This document shows, one piece after another, positions 1 to 5,386 of a stretch of DNA of 7,155 nucleotides. Under the pieces are notes generated by a model that was given only the letters and a program-made list of their open reading frames with translations, did no database searches and was not told the DNA's origin. Both the position numbers and the translations under genes were made by a program. The stretch spans positions 1 to 7,155 of the forward strand of contig JANXVQ010000117.1 in NCBI GenBank assembly GCA_025351545.1. The letters run 5' to 3'. Every line of letters starts with the position of its first letter. The first letter of the stretch is position 1. Source of the DNA: Spirosoma sp. (GTDB taxonomy: Bacteria > Bacteroidota > Bacteroidia > Cytophagales > Spirosomataceae).

Positions 1-47
1 ATTCAACGAATAAGCCCCCGACTGTTTTGATTGATACTGCAACTGTT

Positions 48-725
48 CTACTCGACTGGAGCTTCTACGATAGCCACGATTTTCCAAAGGCCGCGTATAT
101 CCTGCAAGGGCACTGTTACATTACCGCCATTGGGATTGTCGGAATGAAGGGTAAGATATTTGCGGGTTAAGAGCTCATTATCGCGAATACGCTTGACAAC
201 GAAATAATCCCGATACATAACGGCATAAACTCCCCCAGACTGGTATTCCCAGTTGTTTTCGTTCACAGGTATGGCTAATACTTTAGCACCATGTGTTAAC
301 TGCGGGGTCATACTACTGCCTGAAATCTCGAGCACAACGGCGTTCTTTTGGCCTTTCACAATGGGTTTCCGTACCCGGAATGACTCTACATCGGTCGATC
401 TGATACCGTCGCTAAAACTCTCGACAAAAGTGGCGTAGAATTTAACTGGTACGAACGGCACCTCGATCGTGTCATCGTCTGAAGTCATAATCCGGGCGTT
501 GGCCTGGGGCGAATTCAGCACAGGCATTGTGCCCCGAATCAGGTAGTCGGCGCTGATTTGAGGATAGCAGGCCAGCAAACTCATAATCGTATCGTATGAG
601 GGTTTGGCCCGTCCATTCAGAATGTTGTAAAATTTCGATGGATTTTCGCCCAACTCCTTGGCAATCTGATAAATAGTTATGCCCAAGGCGTCGAAAACCT
701 GCTTTAATCGGTCTTGAATAGTCAC
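48..725 (-). CDS. XRE-family HTH / S24 (LexA-UmuD-like) transcriptional regulator
   Basis: This is a 225-residue DNA-binding regulator of the LexA/CI architecture. Residues about 4-65 form an XRE-type helix-turn-helix (the YQIAKELGENPSKFYNILNG stretch is the recognition region). Residues about 88-222 form an S24 peptidase fold. The Ser/Lys dyad is visible: Ser138 in GSSMTP and Lys178 in FVVKRI. The family represses DNA-damage or prophage genes, and many members self-cleave when RecA is activated. No Ala-Gly or Cys-Gly dipeptide is present between the two domains, so classical autocleavage is uncertain. The start is GTG (723-725); no ATG suits, since the HTH begins within a few residues, and no clear Shine-Dalgarno is seen. 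The gene is divergent from umuC across a gap with a long dyad, so it probably represses itself and umuC. It may also stand in for UmuD, since no separate umuD is present. Family assignment is firm; the role is inferred. Confidence 0.9.
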   Translation of the reverse strand: MTIQDRLKQVFDALGITIYQIAKELGENPSKFYNILNGRAKPSYDTIMSLLACYPQISADYLIRGTMPVLNSPQANARIMTSDDDTIEVPFVPVKFYATFVESFSDGIRSTDVESFRVRKPIVKGQKNAVVLEISGSSMTPQLTHGAKVLAIPVNENNWEYQSGGVYAVMYRDYFVVKRIRDNELLTRKYLTLHSDNPNGGNVTVPLQDIRGLWKIVAIVEAPVE

Positions 726-773
726 GAGGTTACCGTTTATTTTAAATAAATTTTGGCCATTGCCGTATGGATG

Positions 774-804
774 TTAGTGAATATAATACAAGTAAAATAT
801 ATTG
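774..804 (+). promoter_or_regulatory. Possible umuC promoter
   Basis: On the plus strand TTAG (774-777) stands 20 bases before TATATTG (798-804), a one-base-short version of TAnnTTTG. The -7 element sits in the centre of the dyad, so a repressor bound there would block it. The match is weaker than for the divergent promoter and the exact start site is uncertain. Confidence 0.3.
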
Positions 805-815
805 CGCTTGTATTA
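784..815. promoter_or_regulatory. Dyad operator between the S24 regulator and umuC
   Basis: The sequence shows a perfect 9-bp inverted repeat, TAATACAAG (784-792) and CTTGTATTA (807-815), separated by 14 bases. An inner 8-bp palindrome, AATATATT (796-803), has exactly the same centre. The half-site centres are 23 bp apart, about two helical turns, which suits a dimeric HTH repressor. It lies in the only gap between the divergent regulator and umuC and overlaps the predicted regulator promoter. I infer that it is the operator bound by the S24 regulator; the binding itself is not shown by sequence. Confidence 0.7.
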
Positions 816-822
816 CAGCAAA
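794..822 (-). promoter_or_regulatory. Predicted promoter of the S24 regulator gene
   Basis: Reading the minus strand, TTTG (822-819) is followed after 17 bases by TATATTTT (801-794). This matches 7 of 8 positions of the Bacteroidota -7 element TAnnTTTG with a TTTG-type -33 element. Transcription would start near 788 and leave a leader of about 60 bases before the GTG start. The whole promoter lies within or against the 784-815 dyad, which is what autorepression would need. Confidence 0.5.
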
Positions 823-880
823 CATAGTAAAAATATAGACGAATACCTGCGTCAAAAGCTACTTTATTCCCCAAAAATCA

Positions 881-2146
881 ATGAACCGCAATCGACTTTC
901 TTCTAACGTACTTCCAACGGTTCTATTTGTGGATATGAACAGTTTCTTTGCTTCCTGCGAACAACAGGATAATTACTGGTTGCGAGGTCGCCCGGTTGGT
1001 GTGTGCGTATATACAGGTCGAAACGGTTGCATAATTGCGCCTTCGGTAGAAGCTAAGTTGCGGGGCGTAAAAACGGGAATGCGCTTAGATCAGGCTATCG
1101 TATTGTGTCCGGATTTAGTACCCATCCAGACTCATCCCGACCGCTATCGTGAATACCACGTTAAGATTATTGATGTGCTCCGTACATTTTCAGACGATGT
1201 AGTTCCCAAAAGCATTGACGAAGCCGTTGTTGATTTGACGAACTATCAGTTAGTGTATAAGGACATGCAACAGACAGGTTTAGCCATTAAACAAGCTATC
1301 AGGCAAAAGGTGGGCGATTGGCTGCGCTGCTCTATTGGCATTGCCCCGAATGTATTTCTGGCTAAACTGGCTTCAGGTATCCAAAAGCCTGATGGCTTAA
1401 CAATTATCACGCCTGATACAATTGACGATGTGCTACGAACTCTGGTGCTTACCGATTTGCCCGGTATCGGTCATCGTATGGCCGAACGACTACAAACAGG
1501 CGGAATATATACACCGCTTAGCCTGCGCTATGCGAAGCCGGAATATTTACGGGCAGTCTGTAAAAGTATTATTGGCTGGCATTGGCACTTGCGGCTGAAT
1601 TTCGGGGGCGAAGTAGACCTGGAATCTAATGCTAATAATAAAAGCATGTCGGCAATGCGCACGATCTCGGAGGAACAGCGTAGCACACCCGAACGACTGG
1701 ACGAGTTATTGCAGTTGCTCTGCCTGACACTCGAACGGCGAATGGTGCGCCAGGGCGTGTTTTGTCAGGATATGTCATTTTCCTGTCGTTACCAGAATGG
1801 CAAGACGTATAATTATGAAGCTCGTTTTTCGGAACCCAAACAGGACGGGCCTGAATTGTATCAAATTATTCGCGAACGGATGGAAAAGTTTCAGATTGCT
1901 CACCAGTGTGAGCCTGTATTGAATGAATTTTTGCGGAGTATGTGCGTAGCCGTATTTCGGTTCATACCGGCGGAGGTAGTGCCTCTAAGTATTTTCGGGG
2001 ATGAAGGTCGTAAAGGAAAGTTTCGGCAAACGCTCTACGACCTGAAAGCGAAATTTGGTGTCGATAAACTCATTCGAGCTACGGAGCTTCGCGACAATCC
2101 GGCTTACCGGGATGTAATTGGGTTCGGTAACATTAAGGATTTGTAA
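881..2146 (+). CDS. umuC: Y-family translesion DNA polymerase, UmuC (Pol V catalytic subunit type)
   Basis: This 421-residue protein is an error-prone polymerase that copies past damaged bases. The palm begins with LFVDMNSFFASCEQQ (Asp18, first metal ligand) and carries SIDEAVVDL (Asp113/Glu114, the other catalytic acids). Residues 151-165 (SIGIAPNVFLAKLAS) are a family hallmark, and the helix-hairpin-helix at 190-205 contains LPGIGHRMAERL. The little-finger domain follows at about 250-365. PLSIFG (368-373) resembles a beta-clamp-binding motif. Length is typical of UmuC without the extra C-terminal domain some members carry. The ATG at 881 gives a short natural N-terminus; no Shine-Dalgarno is visible. 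No umuD precedes it in the usual operon position. The divergent S24 regulator at 48-725 is the nearest candidate for control and perhaps for the accessory role. DinB (Pol IV) is the alternative, but GCIIAPSVEAKLRGVKTGMRL is UmuC-like. Confidence 0.93.
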   Translation: MNRNRLSSNVLPTVLFVDMNSFFASCEQQDNYWLRGRPVGVCVYTGRNGCIIAPSVEAKLRGVKTGMRLDQAIVLCPDLVPIQTHPDRYREYHVKIIDVLRTFSDDVVPKSIDEAVVDLTNYQLVYKDMQQTGLAIKQAIRQKVGDWLRCSIGIAPNVFLAKLASGIQKPDGLTIITPDTIDDVLRTLVLTDLPGIGHRMAERLQTGGIYTPLSLRYAKPEYLRAVCKSIIGWHWHLRLNFGGEVDLESNANNKSMSAMRTISEEQRSTPERLDELLQLLCLTLERRMVRQGVFCQDMSFSCRYQNGKTYNYEARFSEPKQDGPELYQIIRERMEKFQIAHQCEPVLNEFLRSMCVAVFRFIPAEVVPLSIFGDEGRKGKFRQTLYDLKAKFGVDKLIRATELRDNPAYRDVIGFGNIKDL

Positions 2147-2147
2147 A

Positions 2148-2189
2148 TTGCCTTAGACAGCCTGACCAATTGCAGGCTATCTAAGGCAA
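2148..2189. terminator. Hairpin between convergent umuC and pirin genes
   Basis: Arms 2148-2164 and 2173-2189 pair over 17 bp with one C-A mismatch and an 8-base loop. The hairpin begins just after the umuC stop codon (2146) and ends 6 bases from the pirin stop codon. Its position fits a shared terminator. The T-run usual for intrinsic termination is poor: AATTT follows the stem on the minus strand and AAAAAT on the plus strand. Strength is therefore uncertain. Confidence 0.6.
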
Positions 2190-2195
2190 AAATGC

Positions 2196-3056
2196 CTAGT
2201 TCAAAACGCCCATTCGGCCAGCCTCAAAATCACTGAAGGCTTCGATAAGCTCTTCCCGGGTATTCATCACGAAAGGACCATACACCGCCAATGGCTCCCG
2301 TATAGGTTCTCCGGCTAAAATCAAAACTTTCGCTTCGGCCGTCGTAGAAAGTGTAATTGAATCGCCATTCGTATTCATAAGAGCAATCTGCCCACGCTTT
2401 ATTTTTTCCCCGTTTATAATTGCCGATCCACTCAGAACATAAACCATCAGAGAGTAATCGGCAGGAGCAGAAAGCCTTTCAGACTGGCCACTGACAAGCG
2501 TTAAATCGGCGACTATAATCGGACTAAATGTGTTAGCCGGACCCTGTAAGCCCGCTAGTTCGCCCGCAATAACGCGCAACTGACCACCACCGGGTAACAC
2601 CGACGTTGGTATTGTTGATGAAGCAATATCCTGATAGCGAGGAGGATTCATTTTATCCTTCGCTGCCAGGTTAACCCATAATTGCACAAAATCGAGTTGC
2701 CCGCCTTTACGTGAAAACTCCCGTTCGTGTTTTTCTTCGTGGATAATACCCGATGCCGCCGTCATCCATTGCACATCACCTGCGAAGAGTTTGCCATGAT
2801 TTCCGGCCGAATCGCGGTGTTCCAGCGCACCTTCATAAACGATCGTTACCGTCTCGAAACCCCGGTGCGGATGCTCATCAACGCCTTTCGGTTGTTCGGA
2901 CGGCTGCACTTGCATAGGGCCGTGATGGTCTAACAGTAAAAACGGATTGAATGGCCGTGATCCCTGCGGATGAAAAGCATTTAAACCAATAAAACCGTCA
3001 CCTACATTATTCGGGGTGGCGGTGCGTATATCAGAAATTGTACGTTGCGTTGTCAT
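2196..3056 (-). CDS. Pirin-family bicupin protein
   Basis: This 286-residue protein belongs to the pirin family of two-cupin, metal-binding cytosolic proteins; some bacterial members have quercetin dioxygenase activity. The N-terminal cupin carries the signature DEHPHRGFETVTIVYEG (His62, His64) and SGIIHEEKH (His106, Glu108), together giving the expected His3-Glu metal site. The second cupin (about 176-265) lacks such ligands, as is usual, and the Pirin_C region ends near EAFSDFEAGRMG. The chosen start is ATG at 3056 (MTTQRTISDI). The open frame extends upstream to 3233, but that would run into fpg and add 59 residues unlike the family. It lies 101 bp downstream of fpg on the same strand, so co-transcription is possible, yet a promoter-like site occurs in the gap. 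Substrate cannot be told from sequence; a redox or stress role is inference. Confidence 0.92.
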   Translation of the reverse strand: MTTQRTISDIRTATPNNVGDGFIGLNAFHPQGSRPFNPFLLLDHHGPMQVQPSEQPKGVDEHPHRGFETVTIVYEGALEHRDSAGNHGKLFAGDVQWMTAASGIIHEEKHEREFSRKGGQLDFVQLWVNLAAKDKMNPPRYQDIASSTIPTSVLPGGGQLRVIAGELAGLQGPANTFSPIIVADLTLVSGQSERLSAPADYSLMVYVLSGSAIINGEKIKRGQIALMNTNGDSITLSTTAEAKVLILAGEPIREPLAVYGPFVMNTREELIEAFSDFEAGRMGVLN

Positions 3057-3086
3057 AATACGTGTAGATACATGTAATTTGACAAC

Positions 3087-3116
3087 CAAACTACTTATGA
3101 ACAAGTTCACTGAAAA
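3087..3116 (-). promoter_or_regulatory. Possible promoter of the pirin gene
   Basis: On the minus strand TTTT (3116-3113) stands 19 bases before TAGTTTG (3093-3087), which is the TAnnTTTG -7 element with one spacer base missing. Transcription would start near 3080, leaving a leader of about 25 bases before the ATG at 3056. The 12-bp dyad at 3098-3109 sits between the two elements. Confidence 0.35.
3098..3109. promoter_or_regulatory. Near-palindrome TGAACAAGTTCA, candidate operator
   Basis: TGAAC and GTTCA form a perfect 5-bp inverted repeat around two bases, located between the predicted -33 and -7 elements of the pirin promoter. Such a place suits a repressor. No regulator gene for it is recognisable in the window, and a 10-base dyad can arise by chance. 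Confidence 0.3.
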
Positions 3117-3157
3117 TACTCCGCTTCTGATTAATGAAACAAGTTGAGAATAAGGCG

Positions 3158-3973
3158 TTACGGGTGCTGTTCCCTGGGGCAAAAAAACGTGGTGCGGCCA
3201 CCCACTACCGATCGCTCTATGCGAGTGCCACAACGGGGACAGAATTTATGCGCTCCGACATCGTCGTAAGGGGAATCGTCCCATTCACGAACGTGAATCA
3301 GAAAGCTATTGGGGAAATCCCGATAGGTAGCTTCGTTGCGGATAGCGGTTTCGAGGACAAGCTTGATAGCCTCGTGAAGCCGGTTCATTTGCACGTCGGT
3401 GAGCGTGTTGGCCCGCTGTTCAGGATGGATAAAGGCCTGAAACAGAACCTCGTCTACAATCCAGTTACCCAATCCGGCAACAACGCTCTGGTCGAGCAAG
3501 ACAGGTTTGACAAACGCCTTTTTTCGACGTACCTGCTCGGTCAGCGTGGCTAATGAAATCGCCAGCCCATCTTCGCCGATTTTCTTTCGTTTCAAAAACG
3601 TATCAATATTATCAACCAAGCCAACACGTTCGAACTTACGGGGGCAGAGAAAGCCAAGGTTAAAACCATTTGCAAACTCAAAGACAATTCTGGCAAAGCG
3701 TGGCCGGTCGACCGACGCGTGGTAATATGCCAGATCGCCGGTCATGCCAAAGTGCATATGAACGATTATGTCGGGTGTATCTGTTCTAACAAATAGATTT
3801 TTACCAACACGGCTTGTACCGGTAAACTGCCGCCCGATTAAGCTGCTTTGCAATAGGGTATAATCGGTTGTTAAAAGCTTTTTGTCTTCGACCTCAATAT
3901 GATTGATAGGTTGATAGAGTGACGATGTTTCAAGATATTGGCGTCTGATTTCAACCTCTGGCAGTTCCGGCAT
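3158..3973 (-). CDS. mutM: Formamidopyrimidine-DNA glycosylase (Fpg/MutM family)
   Basis: This 271-residue base-excision repair enzyme removes oxidised purines such as 8-oxoguanine and cuts the abasic strand. MPELPEVEIRR supplies the catalytic Pro2 (after Met removal) and Glu3. Lys58 lies in RVGKNLF, and the HMHFGMTG loop (72-79) gives the Met77 wedge. Arg112 and Phe114 in PRKF complete the intercalating set. The helix-two-turn-helix contains GLGNWIVDEVLF with Asn170. The C-terminal zinc finger has Cys245, Cys248 and Cys265 at normal spacing, but the fourth cysteine is Glu268 (CPREQ instead of CPRCQ). The finger arginine, Arg260 in GGRTTFF, is kept. NWIVDE and the FPNSFLIHVRE segment recall plant/fungal-type Fpg more than E. 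coli MutM; this comparison is from memory. Glycosylase function is likely, zinc binding less certain. It is divergent from the 4357 gene and may be regulated through the ATCGTTA repeats at its start. Confidence 0.92.
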   Translation of the reverse strand: MPELPEVEIRRQYLETSSLYQPINHIEVEDKKLLTTDYTLLQSSLIGRQFTGTSRVGKNLFVRTDTPDIIVHMHFGMTGDLAYYHASVDRPRFARIVFEFANGFNLGFLCPRKFERVGLVDNIDTFLKRKKIGEDGLAISLATLTEQVRRKKAFVKPVLLDQSVVAGLGNWIVDEVLFQAFIHPEQRANTLTDVQMNRLHEAIKLVLETAIRNEATYRDFPNSFLIHVREWDDSPYDDVGAHKFCPRCGTRIERSVVGGRTTFFCPREQHP

Positions 3974-4029
3974 CGTTACTAAGTTTTACTGATAACGATC
4001 GATGAGTGAGGGTTGTTTTTGCATCGTTA
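3972..4029. repeat. Three copies of ATCGTTA in alternating orientation at the fpg start
   Basis: ATCGTTA occurs at 3972-3978 and 4023-4029 (both as part of GCATCGTTA), and its reverse complement TAACGAT at 3993-3999. The first copy overlaps the fpg start codon. Centres are 21 and 30 bp apart, close to two and three helical turns, so bound proteins would face the same side of the DNA. A regulator site for fpg is a possibility; nothing in the sequence proves it. Confidence 0.35.
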
Positions 4030-4111
4030 ATTTAGCGAATACAGTTGAATTACGCAGCTTTCTACGAAAAAAGTATTTATTTTGTGGTGCATTTTATTGA
4101 TATTCAGCAAG

Positions 4112-4315
4112 TAAATTTGGTGTAATTAACTAGTAGATTAAAAACATTTTAATTAGCAATCCGTTGTAAGCAGTAATAGGTTGATGTCAACGACGTTTCG
4201 GTACTAGCTAATTAACATTCAAATTTCCTTTATATGTAGCTGAAATTTGTGTTCTCATTCACTAATAAATCTCAGATGTAACAACCTCTACACAACCGCG
4301 AAAGCGGCTTTTTTT
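4112..4315 (+). ncRNA. Candidate small RNA or structured leader, unnamed
   Basis: TAAATTTG (4112-4119) is a perfect TAnnTTTG element; TTTT at 4092-4095 is a weak, slightly close -33. Transcription from about 4126 would give an RNA of about 190 bases. Downstream, 4123-4135 pairs with 4202-4214 (13 bp, one mismatch). CAAATTTC (4220-4227) pairs with GAAATTTG (4242-4249), and a GAAA-loop hairpin with a T-run follows at 4296-4315. If transcription starts at 4126 the first stem loses three bases. I match it to no known RNA family; the length resembles 6S RNA, but the ends do not pair as 6S requires. A/T-rich DNA makes chance repeats likely. It could equally be the leader of the 4357 gene with an attenuator. 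Confidence 0.3.
4296..4315 (+). terminator. Intrinsic-terminator-like hairpin upstream of the 4357 gene
   Basis: CCGC (4296-4299), a GAAA tetraloop, GCGG (4304-4307), one C and then seven T (4309-4315) have the shape of an intrinsic terminator on the plus strand. The stem is only 4 bp but all G/C. It lies 41 bases before the ATG at 4357, and no annotated plus-strand gene ends upstream of it: umuC ends 2.1 kb earlier behind its own hairpin. It would end a small RNA or attenuate the downstream gene. Confidence 0.5.
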
Positions 4316-4344
4316 ACAAGTCTGTGCATGTTCAATTGTTAAAC

Positions 4345-4356
4345 TGAAAATTTTCA
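4345..4356. repeat. 12-bp perfect palindrome touching the start codon at 4357
   Basis: TGAAAATTTTCA is a perfect palindrome that ends directly before the ATG and occupies the place where a Shine-Dalgarno would be. It could be a protein site, or only an A/T-rich ribosome-standby region. The A-rich stretch before the ATG is common in Bacteroidota, which often lack Shine-Dalgarno sequences. Confidence 0.4.
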
Positions 4357-5304
4357 ATGGAAAATAATCCGCAAAAACCCAGGACAAACGGTGCTCTGTT
4401 AGCTGCTCTCATTATTATGACGGGCTTAGCTGGCGTATCGAGTTATCTTTACTTCGATCAGAAAAAAGTATCTGAGAACCAGGAGGTAACCATTTCTGAG
4501 CGCGTCGAAGAACTCTCGACGACTCGTGTTAAATTAGATTCAATTTCGACAGCGCTGGACGCTAAGATTGCAGAAGTGCAAAAATTAGGTGGCGACGTTT
4601 CTGAGTTAGAAAAAATGAAGGTGCAGTTGGAGGGAGATAAAGCTTCACTGCGAAAAGGTAACCGGATTTCGATTGCCAAATACGATGCCAAGATTAAGCA
4701 GTACGAAGCGTTTCTGGTCGAAAAAGATACGCTCATTTCTAACCTACAGCGCGAAAACGTCAACTTAGCAACCAATGTTAAGGTACTGGACGAGGAAAAT
4801 AGCGGCTTGAAAGTGAAGGGTCAACAATTCCGGGATTCGGTGGGTGCTGTTGTAACTCAGGTCGTATCGCAGAATCAGGAACTAAGTACAAAGGTTACTC
4901 GTGCAGCGGCTTTGAAAGCCCAAAACGTGAAGATATTTGCGGTTAATGCTAAAGGAAAAGTAAAGGAAGACGATTCGTACAAAGCCAAACGATTAGACAA
5001 AATCAAACTGGTTTATACACTGCTGGATAATCCACTGACGAAAGAAGAACCCAAAGATGTTTTTGTACGGGTACTTGATCCAACGGGAGCCGTTGTGTCA
5101 GATATGGCTAACGGTTCAGGAACGTTCACGGTGGATGGCAATGAAACCGTCTACACCACCAAGCAAACGGTGAATTACACCAGCAATGGTCAAAATGTCG
5201 AACTTCTCTACACCCGAGGTATTCCTTATAAGCCCGGCAAATATACCGTAGAACTATATTCGGAAGGTTTCCGGATTGGTTCCGGCGAGTTTGCAGTTCG
5301 TTAA
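4357..5304 (+). CDS. Membrane-anchored coiled-coil protein of unknown function
   Basis: I do not recognise a named family for this 315-residue protein. Residues 1-12 are polar, and 13-33 (around LLAALIIMTGLAGVSSYLYF) form a single transmembrane segment with no cleavage site, so it is probably an inner-membrane anchor with the rest in the periplasm. Residues about 36-185 are charged, rich in Glu, Lys, Leu and Val, and read as a long coiled coil. Residues about 188-315 look like a beta-rich globular domain ending GKYTVELYSEGFRIGSGEFAVR. The architecture (anchor, rod, head) suggests an envelope scaffold or spacer. The ATG at 4357 is preceded by a palindrome and no Shine-Dalgarno. It is a single gene, bounded upstream by a divergent gene and downstream by a long hairpin. 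SMC-like or KfrA-like database labels would reflect only the coiled coil. Confidence 0.85.
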   Translation: MENNPQKPRTNGALLAALIIMTGLAGVSSYLYFDQKKVSENQEVTISERVEELSTTRVKLDSISTALDAKIAEVQKLGGDVSELEKMKVQLEGDKASLRKGNRISIAKYDAKIKQYEAFLVEKDTLISNLQRENVNLATNVKVLDEENSGLKVKGQQFRDSVGAVVTQVVSQNQELSTKVTRAAALKAQNVKIFAVNAKGKVKEDDSYKAKRLDKIKLVYTLLDNPLTKEEPKDVFVRVLDPTGAVVSDMANGSGTFTVDGNETVYTTKQTVNYTSNGQNVELLYTRGIPYKPGKYTVELYSEGFRIGSGEFAVR

Positions 5305-5311
5305 TAACCTC

Positions 5312-5375
5312 GATAAGTCATAAACACAAAAGAGTGATACCAGATGGTATCACTCTTTTGTGTTTATGACTTATC
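5312..5375. terminator. Perfect 30-bp-arm hairpin, bidirectional terminator
   Basis: Arms 5312-5341 and 5346-5375 are perfect reverse complements around an AGAT loop. The core GAGTGATACC/GGTATCACTC is flanked by AAAA on the left and TTTT on the right, so each strand reads a stem followed by a T-rich tail. It lies 7 bases after the 4357 gene's stop codon and 11 bases before the stop of the convergent lipoprotein gene, which fits a terminator serving both. The arms are unusually long for that role. Confidence 0.85.
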
Positions 5376-5386
5376 TGACTTGGTGG

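Larger units (their letters stand above)
3974..4356. other. A/T-rich 383-bp gap between divergent genes
   Basis: No convincing protein gene lies here. The longest ATG frame I followed (4002-4100, plus, 32 codons, MSEGCFCIVN...) has no ribosome site or recognisable family. The left end carries the ATCGTTA repeats. A minus-strand TACTTTTT (4075-4068) could be a -7 element for fpg but has no clear -33 partner. The right half carries inverted repeats and a terminator-like hairpin, described separately as a possible RNA. TAATTA occurs three times between 4123 and 4214. Confidence 0.6.

Noticed and set aside
3..170. Open frame on the plus strand from the left edge, antisense to the S24 gene
   Set aside because: It lies opposite a well-supported gene and shows no recognisable protein; a shadow frame.
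3057..3233. N-terminal extension of the pirin frame up to 3233
   Set aside because: It would overlap the end of fpg by 76 bases, adds 59 residues unlike any pirin, and the ATG at 3056 gives the normal family N-terminus.
3134..3553. 139-codon plus-strand ORF opposite fpg
   Set aside because: It is antisense to a gene with all catalytic motifs of Fpg and has no likeness to a known protein.
4002..4100. 32-codon plus-strand ORF (MSEGCFCIVN...)
   Set aside because: No ribosome site, no family likeness and Cys-rich composition unlike the neighbours; chance in an open A/T-rich gap.
4112..4315. 6S RNA
   Set aside because: Length is similar, but the two ends do not pair into the long rod with a central bubble; the first stem closes internally at 4214.
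4458..4775. 105-codon minus-strand ORF inside the coiled-coil gene
   Set aside because: Serine-rich antisense of a coiled-coil frame, a common artefact.
5312..5375. Miniature transposable element
   Set aside because: No target-site duplication is seen at its edges, it fits exactly between two convergent stop codons, and it has terminator-like A and T flanks; a search for further copies would be needed to revive the idea.
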